From Isochrysis galbana (Eukaryota > Haptophyta > Isochrysidales > Isochrysidaceae), in the NCBI GenBank assembly GCA_018136815.1, contig CM030931.1, positions 9,745,072 through 9,809,071 of the forward strand: a stretch of DNA of 64,000 nt, in the 5' to 3' direction. The notes under the pieces are model-generated. The model saw only the letters and a program-made list of their open reading frames with translations, did not search any database and was not told the DNA's origin. This document shows positions 1 through 10,674 of this stretch, piece by piece. The translations under genes and the position numbers were made by a program. Position 1 is the stretch's first letter, and the number at the start of each line of letters is the position of its first letter.

Positions 1-1086
1 TCGGGCGCAACGTCGGCGCAGTGCTCGGCGGAAAGTCTCATGTAGAGTTTTGGACACAGAGGCATCAACCAAAGCGCTCCACCCAAGGCCACGCAGTTCA
101 CGAGAAAGCGATTGCAACAAACGTGCTGCCGTCGAGCCAATGTTGTTGAACGTGTCGCACTTGAGGCCGTAGCCGCCAGGCAACTGCTGTCCCTGCTCAC
201 CTATGTCCATCGGCTCATCGTCTTCTCCTTCCTCACCCTCTCCGTCGCGCCATTCTTCCTCGTCCGAATTGATCTCTCCCAACTGCTCGTCATCTTCACC
301 GCTCCATGTCAGCAGTGCTGCTATCCCACTGGTGCCAATCCCTTCTCCACTTGTCGAGTCTAAAAATAATCTATGCCAGCAATGCGAGAGCCACTCCTCA
401 ATAGCTTTGGCATGCGGGGCGGCTGAGATGAGTAGAGTTTGGAGCAAGGAGAGTAGCTCCTCTCGCAAGGAGCGACCCAGCCCAACGAGTACCCGGCTTG
501 GCGCCTCGAATTGAGCCGGAAATGAAGAGACGGCACCGTTCGCCTGCTCCACGCCAATTTCAGGCCACGACCCACTCTCGAGCTTATGCAGAAGCAAGAG
601 TTCGCCTTCCACAAAAGCCCGCAGCTCGGAGAGCGCACTTTGCAGGACTGTCACACACAATCGCTGCGCCGCCGCAGCCTCCCGTGTACCCTGCACCCCG
701 ACATGGGCGCTCTCGAGCAGGCGGTCATACGACGCCCAAAAGCGCGGAACCTGCGGTATGGTCCAGGCGATTGCTCAGAGAGGGGCATGAAAGTCTCGGC
801 GGGTAAGGCAAGCCACAGCCAAACTTGCCGGCAGGTGGACGGGCCGCCCACTCACCGCGAATGACTGGAGGCGCGAGCTGGCCTCTTCGAATGCCCACTG
901 TACGAGCAGCTCGTGTAGGCCATGGTGGCACACCATCTTGAATGAGTGTGCAACTCGCGGCTCGGTGCTACGGTCAGGCGCGGCTGGCTCACAAATCTTC
1001 CCCTGTACGAAGCGCTCGACGAAAGAGGTGCGGTCGTCAACGAGCGCGCCCGCAACGACATCCCAATGCTCTGACGCCTCCTCCAT
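1..1086 (-). CDS. APC2: APC2-like anaphase-promoting complex subunit, N-terminal part (partial)
   Basis: APC2 is the cullin-like scaffold of the nuclear ubiquitin ligase APC/C. Two exons are visible: 1086-856, then 750 to the left edge. The 105-nt intron has donor GTGAGT and acceptor CCGCAG, phase 0. After joining, the frame is open to base 1. Recalled family landmarks appear in order: a HGLHELL..W segment followed by LQ, an FW..YDRLLE stretch, SLREELLSLLQTLL (matches the GLREEV...L repeat region), and CDTFNNI...LLQSLSREL followed by SKTLHETFRRALRRRC (matches the LHQVTRERMEDRC region). The catalytic C-terminal cullin and WHB domains lie outside the window. An acidic stretch near 250-300 is lineage-specific. 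The start was placed at MEEASEHW (1086); an in-frame upstream ATG at 1251 would add a Pro-rich leader translated from the G/C-run tract. The family call is by eye. Confidence 0.78.
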
Positions 1087-2053
1087 CGCCTTGCTCGATG
1101 GCGCCTCCGCCGCCTGTGGCGGCCCGGCACCGCTCGCGCTCTGGCGTCCAGCCGCGCAGAAGGGAGGGGGGGGGGGGAGGCGGGGAGGCGGGGAGGGGGG
1201 GGAAGGGGGGGGGCGAGGGGGCGAGGGTCGATCTTGCGCGGGAAATTCCACGCGGGAACTAAAGTTAAGGTGGTAGTCTGAAGAAATGCCGCCCCCCGGT
1301 ATGGGGGGGTGCGGGGGTGGGGGGCAAGGCTAGCAAAAACCAGTGGCGGCGTTCCCTAGTCAGCTTGCGGAGGTAATGTGAGTAATGTCATCATTTACGA
1401 TATCATCTCGTGCTGGTGACGTCCGTCGGCGTCCATCGGTCCGTGGAGACAAGGGCGACAAAACGAGATCGAGAGGGCGATGAGAGATCGGCTGCGACTC
1501 GGTTCACGTTCACGAGATCGAGAGATCGAGAGACGCGCCAGATGAGCGCCGCAGCCCGCCCGTTTCACTTTTCGTACCATGGGAAATACAGGCGCTCTAC
1601 CCGACATCGCGGGCACTTCCGGATGGCCACTTCATATTGAAAAGCTCACATCTCACATCTCGGCGTCTTTTCGGAAGACAACGCCCTATGTACACCCCAC
1701 CAGAAACTCTGCCGCTTCAGAGGGGGGGGGGGAATGCTCCGTAATAGTAGTAATACTGCAGGTAAGGAGTAATATAAGAGTTGGAGAGTGCTAGAACTAG
1801 TGCGTAGTGCATCGATAACACTCCTTCCCCCTCCTCGCCCGCCTCATCAAACATGAATGCTAGATCAGGGACGAGAGGAGTAAACGGAGCTGGCCTGGAG
1901 TGAGAAGAGTGGTTGCACCCCCATGACTGAGACTGAATCCACAACGCGCATTAGCAAAGTAGTACTACTACAAGAATAAAAAGATAGTCGCCAAAGTGCC
2001 CGAGGAAGCACTATGTTATGAACTATTGGTCATGCCTCATGCCACCGAGACGG
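1087..2053. other. Intergenic; G-run tract upstream of APC2-like gene
   Basis: No supported gene. Positions 1160-1222 hold runs of 5-10 G broken by single bases on the + strand, i.e. C-runs on the coding strand just upstream of the APC2-like start. A smaller G cluster lies at 1292-1330. The rest is unique-looking DNA with short ORFs that have no recognisable content. Confidence 0.6.
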
Positions 2054-3670
2054 TCATGCCGATCCTGCTGCAAGGGGCCTACGCTTGTGTTGCTGAATAC
2101 ACATAAGCTCCATCTGGGCGCTTAGAGCACAGGTCTTCGTACAATATTCATATCCCATGTGGCGCTCATTGCTACAACTAGGCAGTGCGCACTTGCGTGG
2201 GTTCACGAATTGAGTACCTCCCTCAACTTGCCTCGGCAGCGTGTGTTCCCCTCGGTGCACAGCTTCCTCATAGTGTCGATGCGAGCAGTAACGAAATTGC
2301 CTGGTGCCTCTTGAGTCCAATCCTGCAAGTCGCGAACATCCACGTAGCGCGCAGATTTGCCGTTCCATTCTTGGCATCGGTTGCCCTAGCATGTGCTTAT
2401 GGTGCATGGCATGAGTGAAACCACAGTAGTCATGTAGCTCTCCCGTGGCCACATTCTTTACGTAGCACTCTCTGGAACAATCTGGATACTTGCATTGGCG
2501 ATTAAGTCCGTGGGTCGCGACCCCAGGAACCACAGACTGGTGCAGGGGTTCAGGTGTGGTGCTCCTAGGGGGAGGCGTAGGAGTAGTCACCGGTGAGATC
2601 ATGGGCGCATGGTTAGCATCAAGAGCGGGACCGTAATCAGTAAGCGAGGGACACGCGAGCGTTAAGATGTTGGGTGCCGTAGGTATCCGGGCGACAGTAT
2701 GCGTTATGATGTGTAGCTCGTCTGAGAGTAGGCTCCCTTCATTGTACTGCTCAGGGGAAGTGCCCAATGTTGCGGCGCCTTGTGCAGCAACAAAAATGTG
2801 TGCCGAATCGGTGAGAAAGATCCCGGCTTGCTCCATAATTTCTCCGATCGGGATTTTTTCATCCTCATCTATGGAGCCCTGTCGATTGAATGCCAAACAA
2901 TCTGCGTCAGTACCGATCACATCGGCTGCTGCTTCTCTTTGGTCTAATGGAGCTGCCTCAGTGTGGCCACAGTAGGTATGTGATGTGTGCGGCTGAGCTG
3001 CGACTCCACAGAGCTCAAAGCAAGGGGTTGACAGAGTAAGCTGGTCGGCCGACACCGCTGCTGGGACACTTGTCGCCGGTGTGATCGCTAACGCATCACC
3101 GCTATTGCCAAATGCAGCCACCAACTTTGGAGCTCCAGCTCCCTCGGCGTCATCCCGAGAGTCGTAGCACAGCTGCTCAAGGTCATCTCTCGCATCTTCC
3201 ACGAGTTTATCCAAGTCTTCTGCTTCGTCTGCTTCATCTGCTTTATTTGGCGGCGGCAAGTCCAAGCACTTGCCCTCGAACGCCGACCTCCATACACCTA
3301 TGAAATAGGTGAAGTATGGCTTCATGTCCTTGAAGCTTCCCTTCGTTGCTTGAGCTCTTTCCCAAGCTTCTGAGTCTGTCCGGTGCATCCCGAAAGATCT
3401 CTTGATAAGTGCGAGCATGGATCTCATACTGGCCCGCTCAACTCGTTTCCTACCCATCGGCTCCAAGCATAGGAATTCCAGCAGCTCATTTGGTAACGTG
3501 GGATCCTCTCCGTGTTCTTCAATCAATTCTTTCACCCTGGTGACTGCCTCGGCTGCTCGGCGTAAATTGCTGTCGACCGCAAACCAGTCGGACTGCCTCG
3601 CCCGGGCACTTGGCTCATTTTGGCCGCGCTTGGAGCCGCGCTTTGGCGCAGATGCCAAGGTAGACGCCAT
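2054..3670 (-). CDS. Unrecognised 538-aa protein with three C-x4-C...C-x3-[HC] fingers
   Basis: Single open frame from MASTLASAPKRGSKRGQ to a stop at 2054. I do not recognise the family. Residues about 40-130 look folded and helical, with LPNELLEFLCLEP and PYFTYFIGVWRSAF stretches. Residues 135-390 are acidic to low-complexity and Pro/Thr-rich. The C-terminus carries three similar Cys-rich modules at about 393-424, 440-470 and 494-514. Each is C-x4-C, then 10-17 residues, then Y-C-x3-H, with the last ligand Cys in the third module. This spacing suggests zinc binding, an inference only. The Lys/Arg-rich N-terminus could serve nuclear localisation. It has no intron and no obvious transposase motif, although a domesticated or mobile origin cannot be excluded. 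Isolated gene, 970 bp from the APC2-like start. Confidence 0.7.
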   Translation of the reverse strand: MASTLASAPKRGSKRGQNEPSARARQSDWFAVDSNLRRAAEAVTRVKELIEEHGEDPTLPNELLEFLCLEPMGRKRVERASMRSMLALIKRSFGMHRTDSEAWERAQATKGSFKDMKPYFTYFIGVWRSAFEGKCLDLPPPNKADEADEAEDLDKLVEDARDDLEQLCYDSRDDAEGAGAPKLVAAFGNSGDALAITPATSVPAAVSADQLTLSTPCFELCGVAAQPHTSHTYCGHTEAAPLDQREAAADVIGTDADCLAFNRQGSIDEDEKIPIGEIMEQAGIFLTDSAHIFVAAQGAATLGTSPEQYNEGSLLSDELHIITHTVARIPTAPNILTLACPSLTDYGPALDANHAPMISPVTTPTPPPRSTTPEPLHQSVVPGVATHGLNRQCKYPDCSRECYVKNVATGELHDYCGFTHAMHHKHMLGQPMPRMERQICALRGCSRLAGLDSRGTRQFRYCSHRHYEEAVHRGEHTLPRQVEGGTQFVNPRKCALPSCSNERHMGYEYCTKTCALSAQMELMCIQQHKRRPLAAGSA

Positions 3671-4094
3671 CTACTCAGCAGGGGCCCGATGCCCAGCCTC
3701 GACGGGCTTGGTGGGACGCCCGATCCCCGACTAAGTCAAAAGTTTACCGATAGGATAGCGACAGAATCCCGTGGCGCATGATTCATGATTCATCCTAGAT
3801 CCTAGAGCTAGAGCTAAGTGATAAGTGATAAATGATAAATGATGCGATTTCCAGGCCTTTAAACCTTTGTGGTGGCGTCGCCACGGCGAGGGGGTGGGGG
3901 TGGGGGCGCGAAGCCGTCCAGCCGCTTCAGCTGCCATGGTGGGGCCTGGTGGCTGTTGTGAGCAGTGTGAGTGCTGTGATGCGCTAGGATCTAGGATCTA
4001 GGATGGATAGACAGTAGACAGCGTGGGCTCAAATGCACAGTACTCGAACCCCCTTGTTGGGACCCAAGAATGACCCCCACCAGAGGGTTGGCTT

Positions 4095-4500
4095 CGGCGA
4101 GAATTTCGAGATTTTTAAATAAAATTTGGGTCCATCATCGAAAAAAAATTGACCGAAATTTGGGTCACGCGGGAGCGAAATTTGCAAGCCTACGGCCGGG
4201 TGACGCCCGCGAGCAACCCATCGTCGGCAGGTCGGCCGGTCCCTCGAGGAGGAAGCGGCCGAGATCGAGATGGGTCTTGATAGAAGGCGAGGACGTGGAG
4301 GGCACCCTCTCAGGGCAGAGCCCTCGAGCCCTCGCCCCTCGCCCCCCTCGACCATCGGAGGGGGTGGATTTGCACTCGGAGTCCGAGGTCCGAGGCGCCT
4401 GACGATGAGGAACAGAACGAAAGCGAGGAGGAGGAGGAGGAGGAGGAGACGGAAGGAGAGGAGGAGGAAGTGGAAACCTCGGAAGACGAGCTGAGGCGAG
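4095..4500. repeat. AT-rich block plus GAG-repeat, shared in layout with 24590-25000
   Basis: An AT-rich stretch (about 4100-4175) holds AATTTGGGT and CGAAATTTGGG motifs. It is followed about 250 bp later by a (GAG)n/acidic-coding run at 4425-4480. The same order (TTCGAGAATTTTTTT, AAATTTGGGG, GATCGAAATTTGGGG, then GAGGAGGAG) occurs at 24610-24935, also on the + strand. Weakly similar peptides (KIDRNLG / IFDRNLGG) can be read from both, so these may be two decayed copies of one element. Confidence 0.45.
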
Positions 4501-4556
4501 AAGCGCTCAATCACCATCACCCACCGCATAGAAAAGCGTTCAATCACCATCAGCCA
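4488..4556 (-). repeat. Short copy of the ~34-bp unit array
   Basis: Read on the minus strand this contains GATTGAACGCTTTTC and GATTGAGCGCTTCTCGCCT, the last two units and the fixed terminus of the array also found at 38025-38180, 45018-45180 and 52105-52262. The 135-bp partner block lies 800 bp upstream in the same orientation (5356-5487). Confidence 0.75.
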
Positions 4557-5355
4557 TGGTGCACGACGAACCCATAACTCACCTCACACTTCGCTCCCAG
4601 TAGATGGAGGAGCACGTTATGGAGGGAAAACTGTGGACTGTTTCGCCCGCCGGTACTGGGGCAACGAGGGCGAGGAACGCCTACAGGGGCCGCGAGAAGA
4701 GAGGTGGAGGGAGCAGGTGGGAACAGAGGAAGGAAAAAAGGAAGCAAAGAGGGGAGGACAAACGGCAACCAGGAACACAGTGCTCTGGAGGAGACGGTAC
4801 TGGTGAAGGGAGGAGCGGGATGGTGGTGCGACCGGGCCGCCAACCCCCCGTAGAAAAGAAGGAGCGGGCTGGTGTAGCGGGTTGGCCCTCACCGGCGGCG
4901 GGCGCGCGCGCACGAATGAGTTGTGGTGATGCCACAAGAGAGGTGAGGGGGCAGAATAAGACGGGGGTTCTGTACCCTGGTGACCAAGACGGACACTGTT
5001 GTTGGAAGAGAACGACGCGAGGCGAGGGAGGCGGGTGGCAAGAGCAGAGGGGCGGAGAGCGCACAGTGGAGAGAGAGAGGAAGCGCGGCGGCGAGAGGGG
5101 AAGCGGCGCGGCGAGGCCGAGGGGAGGGAGAAGAAGGTGGAGAGGAAGTGGCGTCAATGAGCGGCGGGCGAGGGGGGGCGGTGCGGGTGGGGCGGTGCGG
5201 GTGGGGCGGCAGTGTCGAAATGCGCGGGGTGTCAGAATGCGCGGGAGAAGTGGCGAGCGCGGAGGGAGAGGGGCAGTTCTGAAAGCGCGCACCAGGCTCT
5301 TGACAAAAAAACGATCGCTTTCAAAGGAAGTCGATCAATTTTCTTTGGAGGGAAA
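4557..5355. other. GA/G-rich low-complexity DNA
   Basis: Purine-biased DNA with GGGCGGTGCGGGTGGGGCGG-type runs around 5170-5210. A 256-aa open frame across it is Arg/Gly-rich from base composition and is not accepted as a gene. It separates two parts of a composite repeat that are nearly adjacent at 44.8-45.2 kb, so it may be inserted sequence. Confidence 0.5.
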
Positions 5356-5487
5356 CCAACATGGGATATCATGAGATATCGTGATTTCAACGATATATCG
5401 ACCCTGCCCCAAATCGAGTGAATGGAGTCAGACCACGTGTGTGTTTCAACATGTGAAGAGTCAAGTTGACTCAAGTAACCTCCAGGT
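5356..5487 (-). repeat. 135-bp partner block of the composite repeat
   Basis: Read on the minus strand: TGTCACCTGG, TTCACATGTTGAAAC, ACTCCATTCACTCGATTTG, GGCAGGGTCGATAT and CGTTGAAATCACGAT in this order. The same order occurs at 44808-44925 on the plus strand. Confidence 0.8.
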
Positions 5488-5499
5488 GACAATGAAAGG

Positions 5500-6180
5500 T
5501 GTTAGCAGGGATGGGGATAATTGAACGCTTTTGGTCTTGGAGAGGGCACAATGCAGGAAAATGGGAGGGCTCGGGAAGACAGGGAGCGGCCCCTTCCTCC
5601 AATGTTCCGGGTAGACGGCGGCCTCGGTCCTCGGTCCCGACGTCCCGACTTAACCTGTAAATGTAAACATGCGCGGGACTTACATGTTTTTCGGTGGGCG
5701 GAGCTCTCGCTCTCGCCCACGCCCTCTCCGTGCTCTCTCTCCCCTCTCCTGCGGCACGCGCGATGGCGCGCCTGCTGCAGGCCGCAGGCCTCCAACTGCT
5801 TACTGGCTGCTAGCGACCCTTGAAGGCTTTTGGCAAAACTTTTGGAGGCCAGCTTAAGGGGCAGAGGGGCTCTGACTATGCTGTCTGTCGTAATCATCCT
5901 GCGATCGAGTAAGTATTAATTGTTCAGCCTCTTCATTAACGTTATCTACCCTATCCTCTCTGTGGGACTTTCCTAGTGACCCCCAGCCGAGCCACGCGCT
6001 CTTTCTTTTTCTTGCTCTGCAAGGGTTTTGTTTTCGCGCGTAGACGCCCCACACCCACCCAAATATCCACCAAGTATCCAGAGCACCCAGGAAAATATCT
6101 AGAGATAGCTAATCCTGCCACAATTCGCCCAAATATCCAGTAGATATATCCGGATATTTGAGCGCCCCCATTGTCCATTG
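5500..6180. other. Intergenic with an ATATCC-motif cluster
   Basis: 5500-6050 shows no gene I can support. 6055-6165 has a dense cluster of AAATATCC / ATATATCC / GGATATTT words. A similar cluster, on the other word strand, lies at 36775-36855 just before a LINE 5' end. Here a LINE 3' fragment starts immediately after. Confidence 0.45.
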
Positions 6181-6184
6181 CCCC

Positions 6185-6885
6185 CTATTATAACAATAGG
6201 TTGTTAAAGGCCCTCTACATAATAGGATGGAGATACATCATTAGAGACTTCTACAGAGTAGACTTTGAGTCATATGAAATCCACTACATACCAACCCTGG
6301 AAGCCACACTCACAAGGTTTACTACCCTGGTGCGAGGCCGCGCCCCGCGCCCCGCCGAGCTTCCATAGCTCAGCGCGAACCCGCAAGCCCGCAAGGTTGC
6401 AAGGCTGCCCAGGGAAGAAAACCAAAAATGAAAACCCCGCTAGAGCTTAGTACCCCCATTTTCACTTTTCACGGAAGACGAAAAGGGTAGGCTAAGAATG
6501 AATACCGAATACCAACTTCAGCCTGCCGTGGTCGTGGCGGAAGCGCCCGGCCTCGCCGAACGACTCGCCCAAGACGCAACTGTACCTCGCCCCAAACCTT
6601 ACTTCGGGCGCAAGACTACCGCGTGACAACAGAAAAATCGGCGACGACACGGCACCCGAGTAACGCTAAATAGGAACAGGTCACCGAGCGACACAGAATG
6701 AAGGCGAGAACACTCGCGCTGGGGACAGGTGCACCCCGTGCCCAGCCCAGCCCCCCCAGCAACCTGAGCCCCTACGTAGAGCACAAGGGGAGGTGCCGCA
6801 AGGTGGGTAGTGAGGGAGTGGGAAGGGAAAGGGCGTGGCTACAGCAGTGAATATTAGTGCCGCGCGCGAGGCGAGAATATTATAA
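6185..6885 (+). mobile_element. LINE-like family L1, 5'-truncated 3' fragment
   Basis: Begins with a reading frame (LYIIGWRYIIRDFYRVDF, about 6205-6290) matching the C-terminal region of the longer LINE copy at 31.5-33.2 kb (WRYIVTDFYRIQYD). Downstream is a decayed copy of the short GRKPK module (about 6411-6600). A 3' untranslated part similar to 33500-33775 and 42840-43174 follows, ending in ATAAGGTTTTTG. This is the poly(T)-type tail of family L1. No RT domain remains. The fragment ends about 380 bp beyond the 3' end of the lipoxygenase gene. Confidence 0.75.
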
Positions 6886-7263
6886 GGTTTTTGTTGACCC
6901 CCCTCCTCGGACCTGGGACACCTCCCGACCCAATTCATACACACCTCCCCCCCCAAACACCAAGCTGATGCCCCGCCTCCGAGGCGACCACCCCGCGTAC
7001 TATTTATGCTGCCGACTTCTAGTTCAAGCGCAACTACGCCTGGATCGAGGTGCCCATCACGGCATCGCTTCCACACGGAGTTGGTTGAGAGATGAACAGT
7101 CAGTCTCATTGTGAACTCGTAAAGCGGCATACAACATCTGCAAGTCAATCGGCGGCCGGTGTTCCGTGCACTCCTCAACTGTTTCTTCATTGTTGTCCAC
7201 GTAGTCGCTCCATATGGGCACGCTCGTCTAGATCTTCGAACATCCCATTTAGTCCATCCCTTT

Positions 7264-9568
7264 CTAAACACTAACCGAGGCCTCCATCCAGCGCGGGTTG
7301 AAGCACCAAAGCCCACAGTTGAATGGGAAAGTGCGCTGTGGCGCGGTGACCACATAATCGTTGCACTTCTTCTCAAGGCCAGCAACGGCGGTAGCGTGGC
7401 GCTCGCAGATCTCGTTGAGCTTTGGCCGAAGGGTTGCCGAGGGTGCTCGTAAGAACTTCGATTCGGAGAAGCCGTGATACCCTTTGGCTTTTGACATGAG
7501 TGGCGGCATTGGAAATGAGGTTGCGGCCATAAGAGTTGCCTGATACACCAAGTGAGCGGGCAATTGGGAATGCGTGACATAAGTGTGGCGCGAATACAGG
7601 ATTCCGCTCCTTCGGCAAAGGGCCATTGCGCCAATCATGGCAGTGGTGTTCTCAATTCACCAACCTGTGTGACAGCAGTAATCTTCGTTCCACACATCTC
7701 GCCCTTTGGCCATGAAAAAGAGCAGAAAGAGACGTCTTGTGCGTAGACCGCGACGGAGCCGTAAGCTTCATGATGTGCAGTTACCGCAAAGATTAGCCTA
7801 GGTAAGCCGGTGTCATGTGAGGTGGGGATCGCTGAGCATGTGGTGCTGTGCTCGGCAAGGGACATGGACGTGTACAAGAATTCGGTCTTCCCTAGCATCT
7901 AGGTGAGCCGCCGTATACTCACCGACACACAACATTGATGGCGAACGCGTATCTCTTGCGCGCGTCCATTTCCCTCACAAGATGGGTTAAGTGGGCAGTT
8001 ACATCAAGACTTCCGACGACATGTACAAGGAAGTCTTGGAGTTCGACATCTGCCAAGGCGGCCTCCGCATCGGTAAACCACAATCCAAGGTAGTCAGTGA
8101 CGAGCTGATGGGTCACATTCCAAAAGGCTGTTGCTTGGTCGTAATAGGGCAACTCGAGGTTTAGGTCTGTAGTCCGCCGCGCAAAGTATGACGCACAATC
8201 AAAGATCGACTCGAGGTATTCCGCATCAGGGATGCTTCCCTTGAGTTCAGCTCCATCTCGCAGCAGGCTGGGCATTGCACGCCACGCTTGCTGCAAGGAC
8301 TGGTCGGTAAAGGCGAAGTTTCGGGAACCAAGAGTTCCAGGCGGCACTAGCAAGCAGTGGGCAATGTAGTTGACTTGGATGGTCCCAAAGTAGTATGGAG
8401 TCAGCAGCCTCCGCACAGGATGTTCTGGCGAAAGGCGCTCCCGCGCCGCCACTACCATGGTGTTTGACCACTGCAAATGAATGCCGTAGAGATGGTCACA
8501 CACCGTGACGAGTGTGAAGAGCGTTGAACGAAAGGAAAATTTGGCATACTCCCAGCCCTCGCTCCCTGGAGTGTAGGTCTGCTCCGTCAATGGCGCCCAT
8601 TGCGACGTCCCTGGACGCCGCTCCATCCGTACAATTTTGATCGGACGGAAGTCGGACCCGATATAGCAGTCGCCGCCATAAGATTCGTATCCTTCCCGCA
8701 CTCCAAGGGATGCCAACATGTTCGTCCGCACGACGAAGCCTTGATTGTCAGCAAGCCGCTCCAAGCGGTGTGGCCCGAGGCCGTGTAAACAGAAGCGAAC
8801 CAGCGCCTCGTCCGACAGCTTGTCATCCCACACGTCCGGGAACGCAGGGTAGACGTCCCCCACAATATTCATCACGTAACTGATTGGGTTCTCTTCCGGA
8901 CGAAAGCGGATCTTGGCGCCATACTTCTGTAGATATCCACCTTCCTGAAGGTGTGTGTTTGGCAACGAACCCATGAGTCCAAGCACTTTGTCTGTCAGGA
9001 AGGCCCCAATGTCTTTCCAGAAGCACGACAATCCTAGGCGCATCGAGCGAAGATTGATGTACTCAGCTTCCGCCAAGGTGGGCAAGTAAGCGCCAATGCC
9101 CCAGGCGGTGGGAGTCTTCTTGAGGATTCGCTTAGGTTGCAGCTCATAGAGCTCTCCGGTCACCTTCGCGCAACAGCCAGGGTTGTCAGTCAGGTCGTCC
9201 TCGTCATCAACGATGTCCGCGAATCTAGGCGTGGGCCAAAGTGAGCGCTCGGCGTTGAAGAACTTGATGAGGAGCACTGGCACCTTTTCCGCCCAGTCGT
9301 GCATGGTCATAAAGCTGTTCATGTAGAAGGTGATGAATGTGGCGGGGAAGACAAGCAGCGCTGCGATCCACGTCAGTGGCAGCAAGAGAATGAAGAGCAG
9401 CAGGCCAAGCAGCAGCGTGCCAATGGCGGCGGGTAGAATAAATCCGATGCTGCAGAAGAAGGACGGTGTGCGTGTCGTGCTGGGGGGCACAAGTGGAGTT
9501 GCGGAGATCTTCTCGCGCTCCATCTCGGCCGGCGCGACCTCTATATCTCCGAGCTCTGCAATGGACAT
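7264..9568 (-). CDS. LOX: Lipoxygenase with N-terminal membrane segment
   Basis: Lipoxygenases insert O2 into polyunsaturated fatty acids at a non-heme metal. Exon 1 runs 9568-7923, with start at MSIAELGD, the first true ATG of the frame. The intron 7922-7798 has donor GTGAGT, acceptor CCTAG, phase 2. Exon 2 starts at 7797 and the last exon ends at 7264; the junction between them (about 7640-7700) is unresolved. Family landmarks: H359-LYGI-H364 (first two metal His), HPVRRLLTPYYFGTIQVNYIA (helix after them), AVTAHHEAYG (third His; the usual Asn/Ser four residues on is Gly here), KLNEICERHA and a C-terminal PRWMEASVSV, whose final Val carboxylate would be the last ligand. There is no PLAT/C2 barrel. 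Instead residues about 36-84 form one or two hydrophobic segments, suggesting membrane anchoring. Function beyond the family is inference. Confidence 0.9.
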
Positions 9569-9628
9569 CCTGGGAACCGAGAGGCCAATGCTGCGGGCAA
9601 GGCTGAATGTGGGCAGGGAGCGGCGGCG

Positions 9629-10674
9629 GTGAGGAAGAAGGAGAGAGCTCACGTGAGTAGGAGTAGAAAGGAAGAATGGGAAAGATTAGGTGAGAGAGAA
9701 AGGGGAGATGTGGGCGCTGAGAGAGAGAAGACGACGGCAGCGGGAGGAGGAGAGACGAGAGAGAGTGATTGTGCGAGGAGGGAGGAGAGAAAGCGAGAGT
9801 TTCCCTTTCATGTGAGAGGGAGAGAGGTTCCTAACGTTTTACAAAAATGGGAGAGAAAGGAGAAGTAAAAATACAACAGCGCGGACTCCACTTGTTACGT
9901 GGGGCCAAAAACAAGCGTGCCCTTTGACTTCCTGTCCTTTCATGTTCATCTGCAGATTGATGTGAAACAGCTTGAGACTCACCTTTCTTGCCTCAGATGC
10001 ATCGGCCAAATTTCATTCGAGGCCTCGCTGATATCTTCCCATGTATAGTGTGTAGTTCCGACGCCCGTTTGCGGTTCTCGCACATGCGATCTGTTGTGCC
10101 TGCGCCGGGATTGGGAGTGCGACGACATTGACCGCCTGCAGGCTGCAGGGAGCCACGCCAGATCTCTCCCGGCCGGAGGCCCGCGCGGGCATCCTCGCGG
10201 CTCGCGGCAGCCGCGGCGGGCACATGGGCGGTAGCGATCATCGATCATCGGCCACCCTTGGGCCTGGGGGCGGAACTTCACTACTTCTAGCAGTGCACAC
10301 TGTGTGCGCACTGGACACTGGCGCACTGGCGCCCGGCGCCTTCCTCGCGGGAGGGAGGGAGGGAGGGCCTCGGGCCTGGGGGGGGGGGGCGTAGGCGGCC
10401 TCCCTCCTAAGATAGTAGAAGGTAAACTGTTCTCTCTTCTTATCTCCGGTCTTGCATGCCCCCTCGCTGCTCCGTCGCCGTTCACTAGCGCAAACTAAAT
10501 AAAGCCCGCTGGTGATCGAATACTTTACAATAAAACAAACGGCCGTTCGTTTGTTCTCGACTCGTACGGCATCCGGTGCGGCGGCATCGAGTGCAGCTAA
10601 CGCGGCCCTCTTGAAACAGCCTTCTGCTCTGCTCTTCCTGGCCTGCCACGACCGACTTCTCGACCGAGTCAGAC
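9629..10674. other. Divergent intergenic region, purine-rich near LOX
   Basis: 9629-9820 is GA-rich (CT-rich on the LOX coding strand), a tract type seen before many starts in this window. 10355-10392 holds GGGA repeats and a run of 10 G. No gene supported. Confidence 0.5.

Noticed and set aside
4604..5374. 256-aa open frame, Arg/Gly-rich
   Set aside because: Follows purine-rich low-complexity DNA; all three frames on both strands stay open here and there is no domain-like segment.
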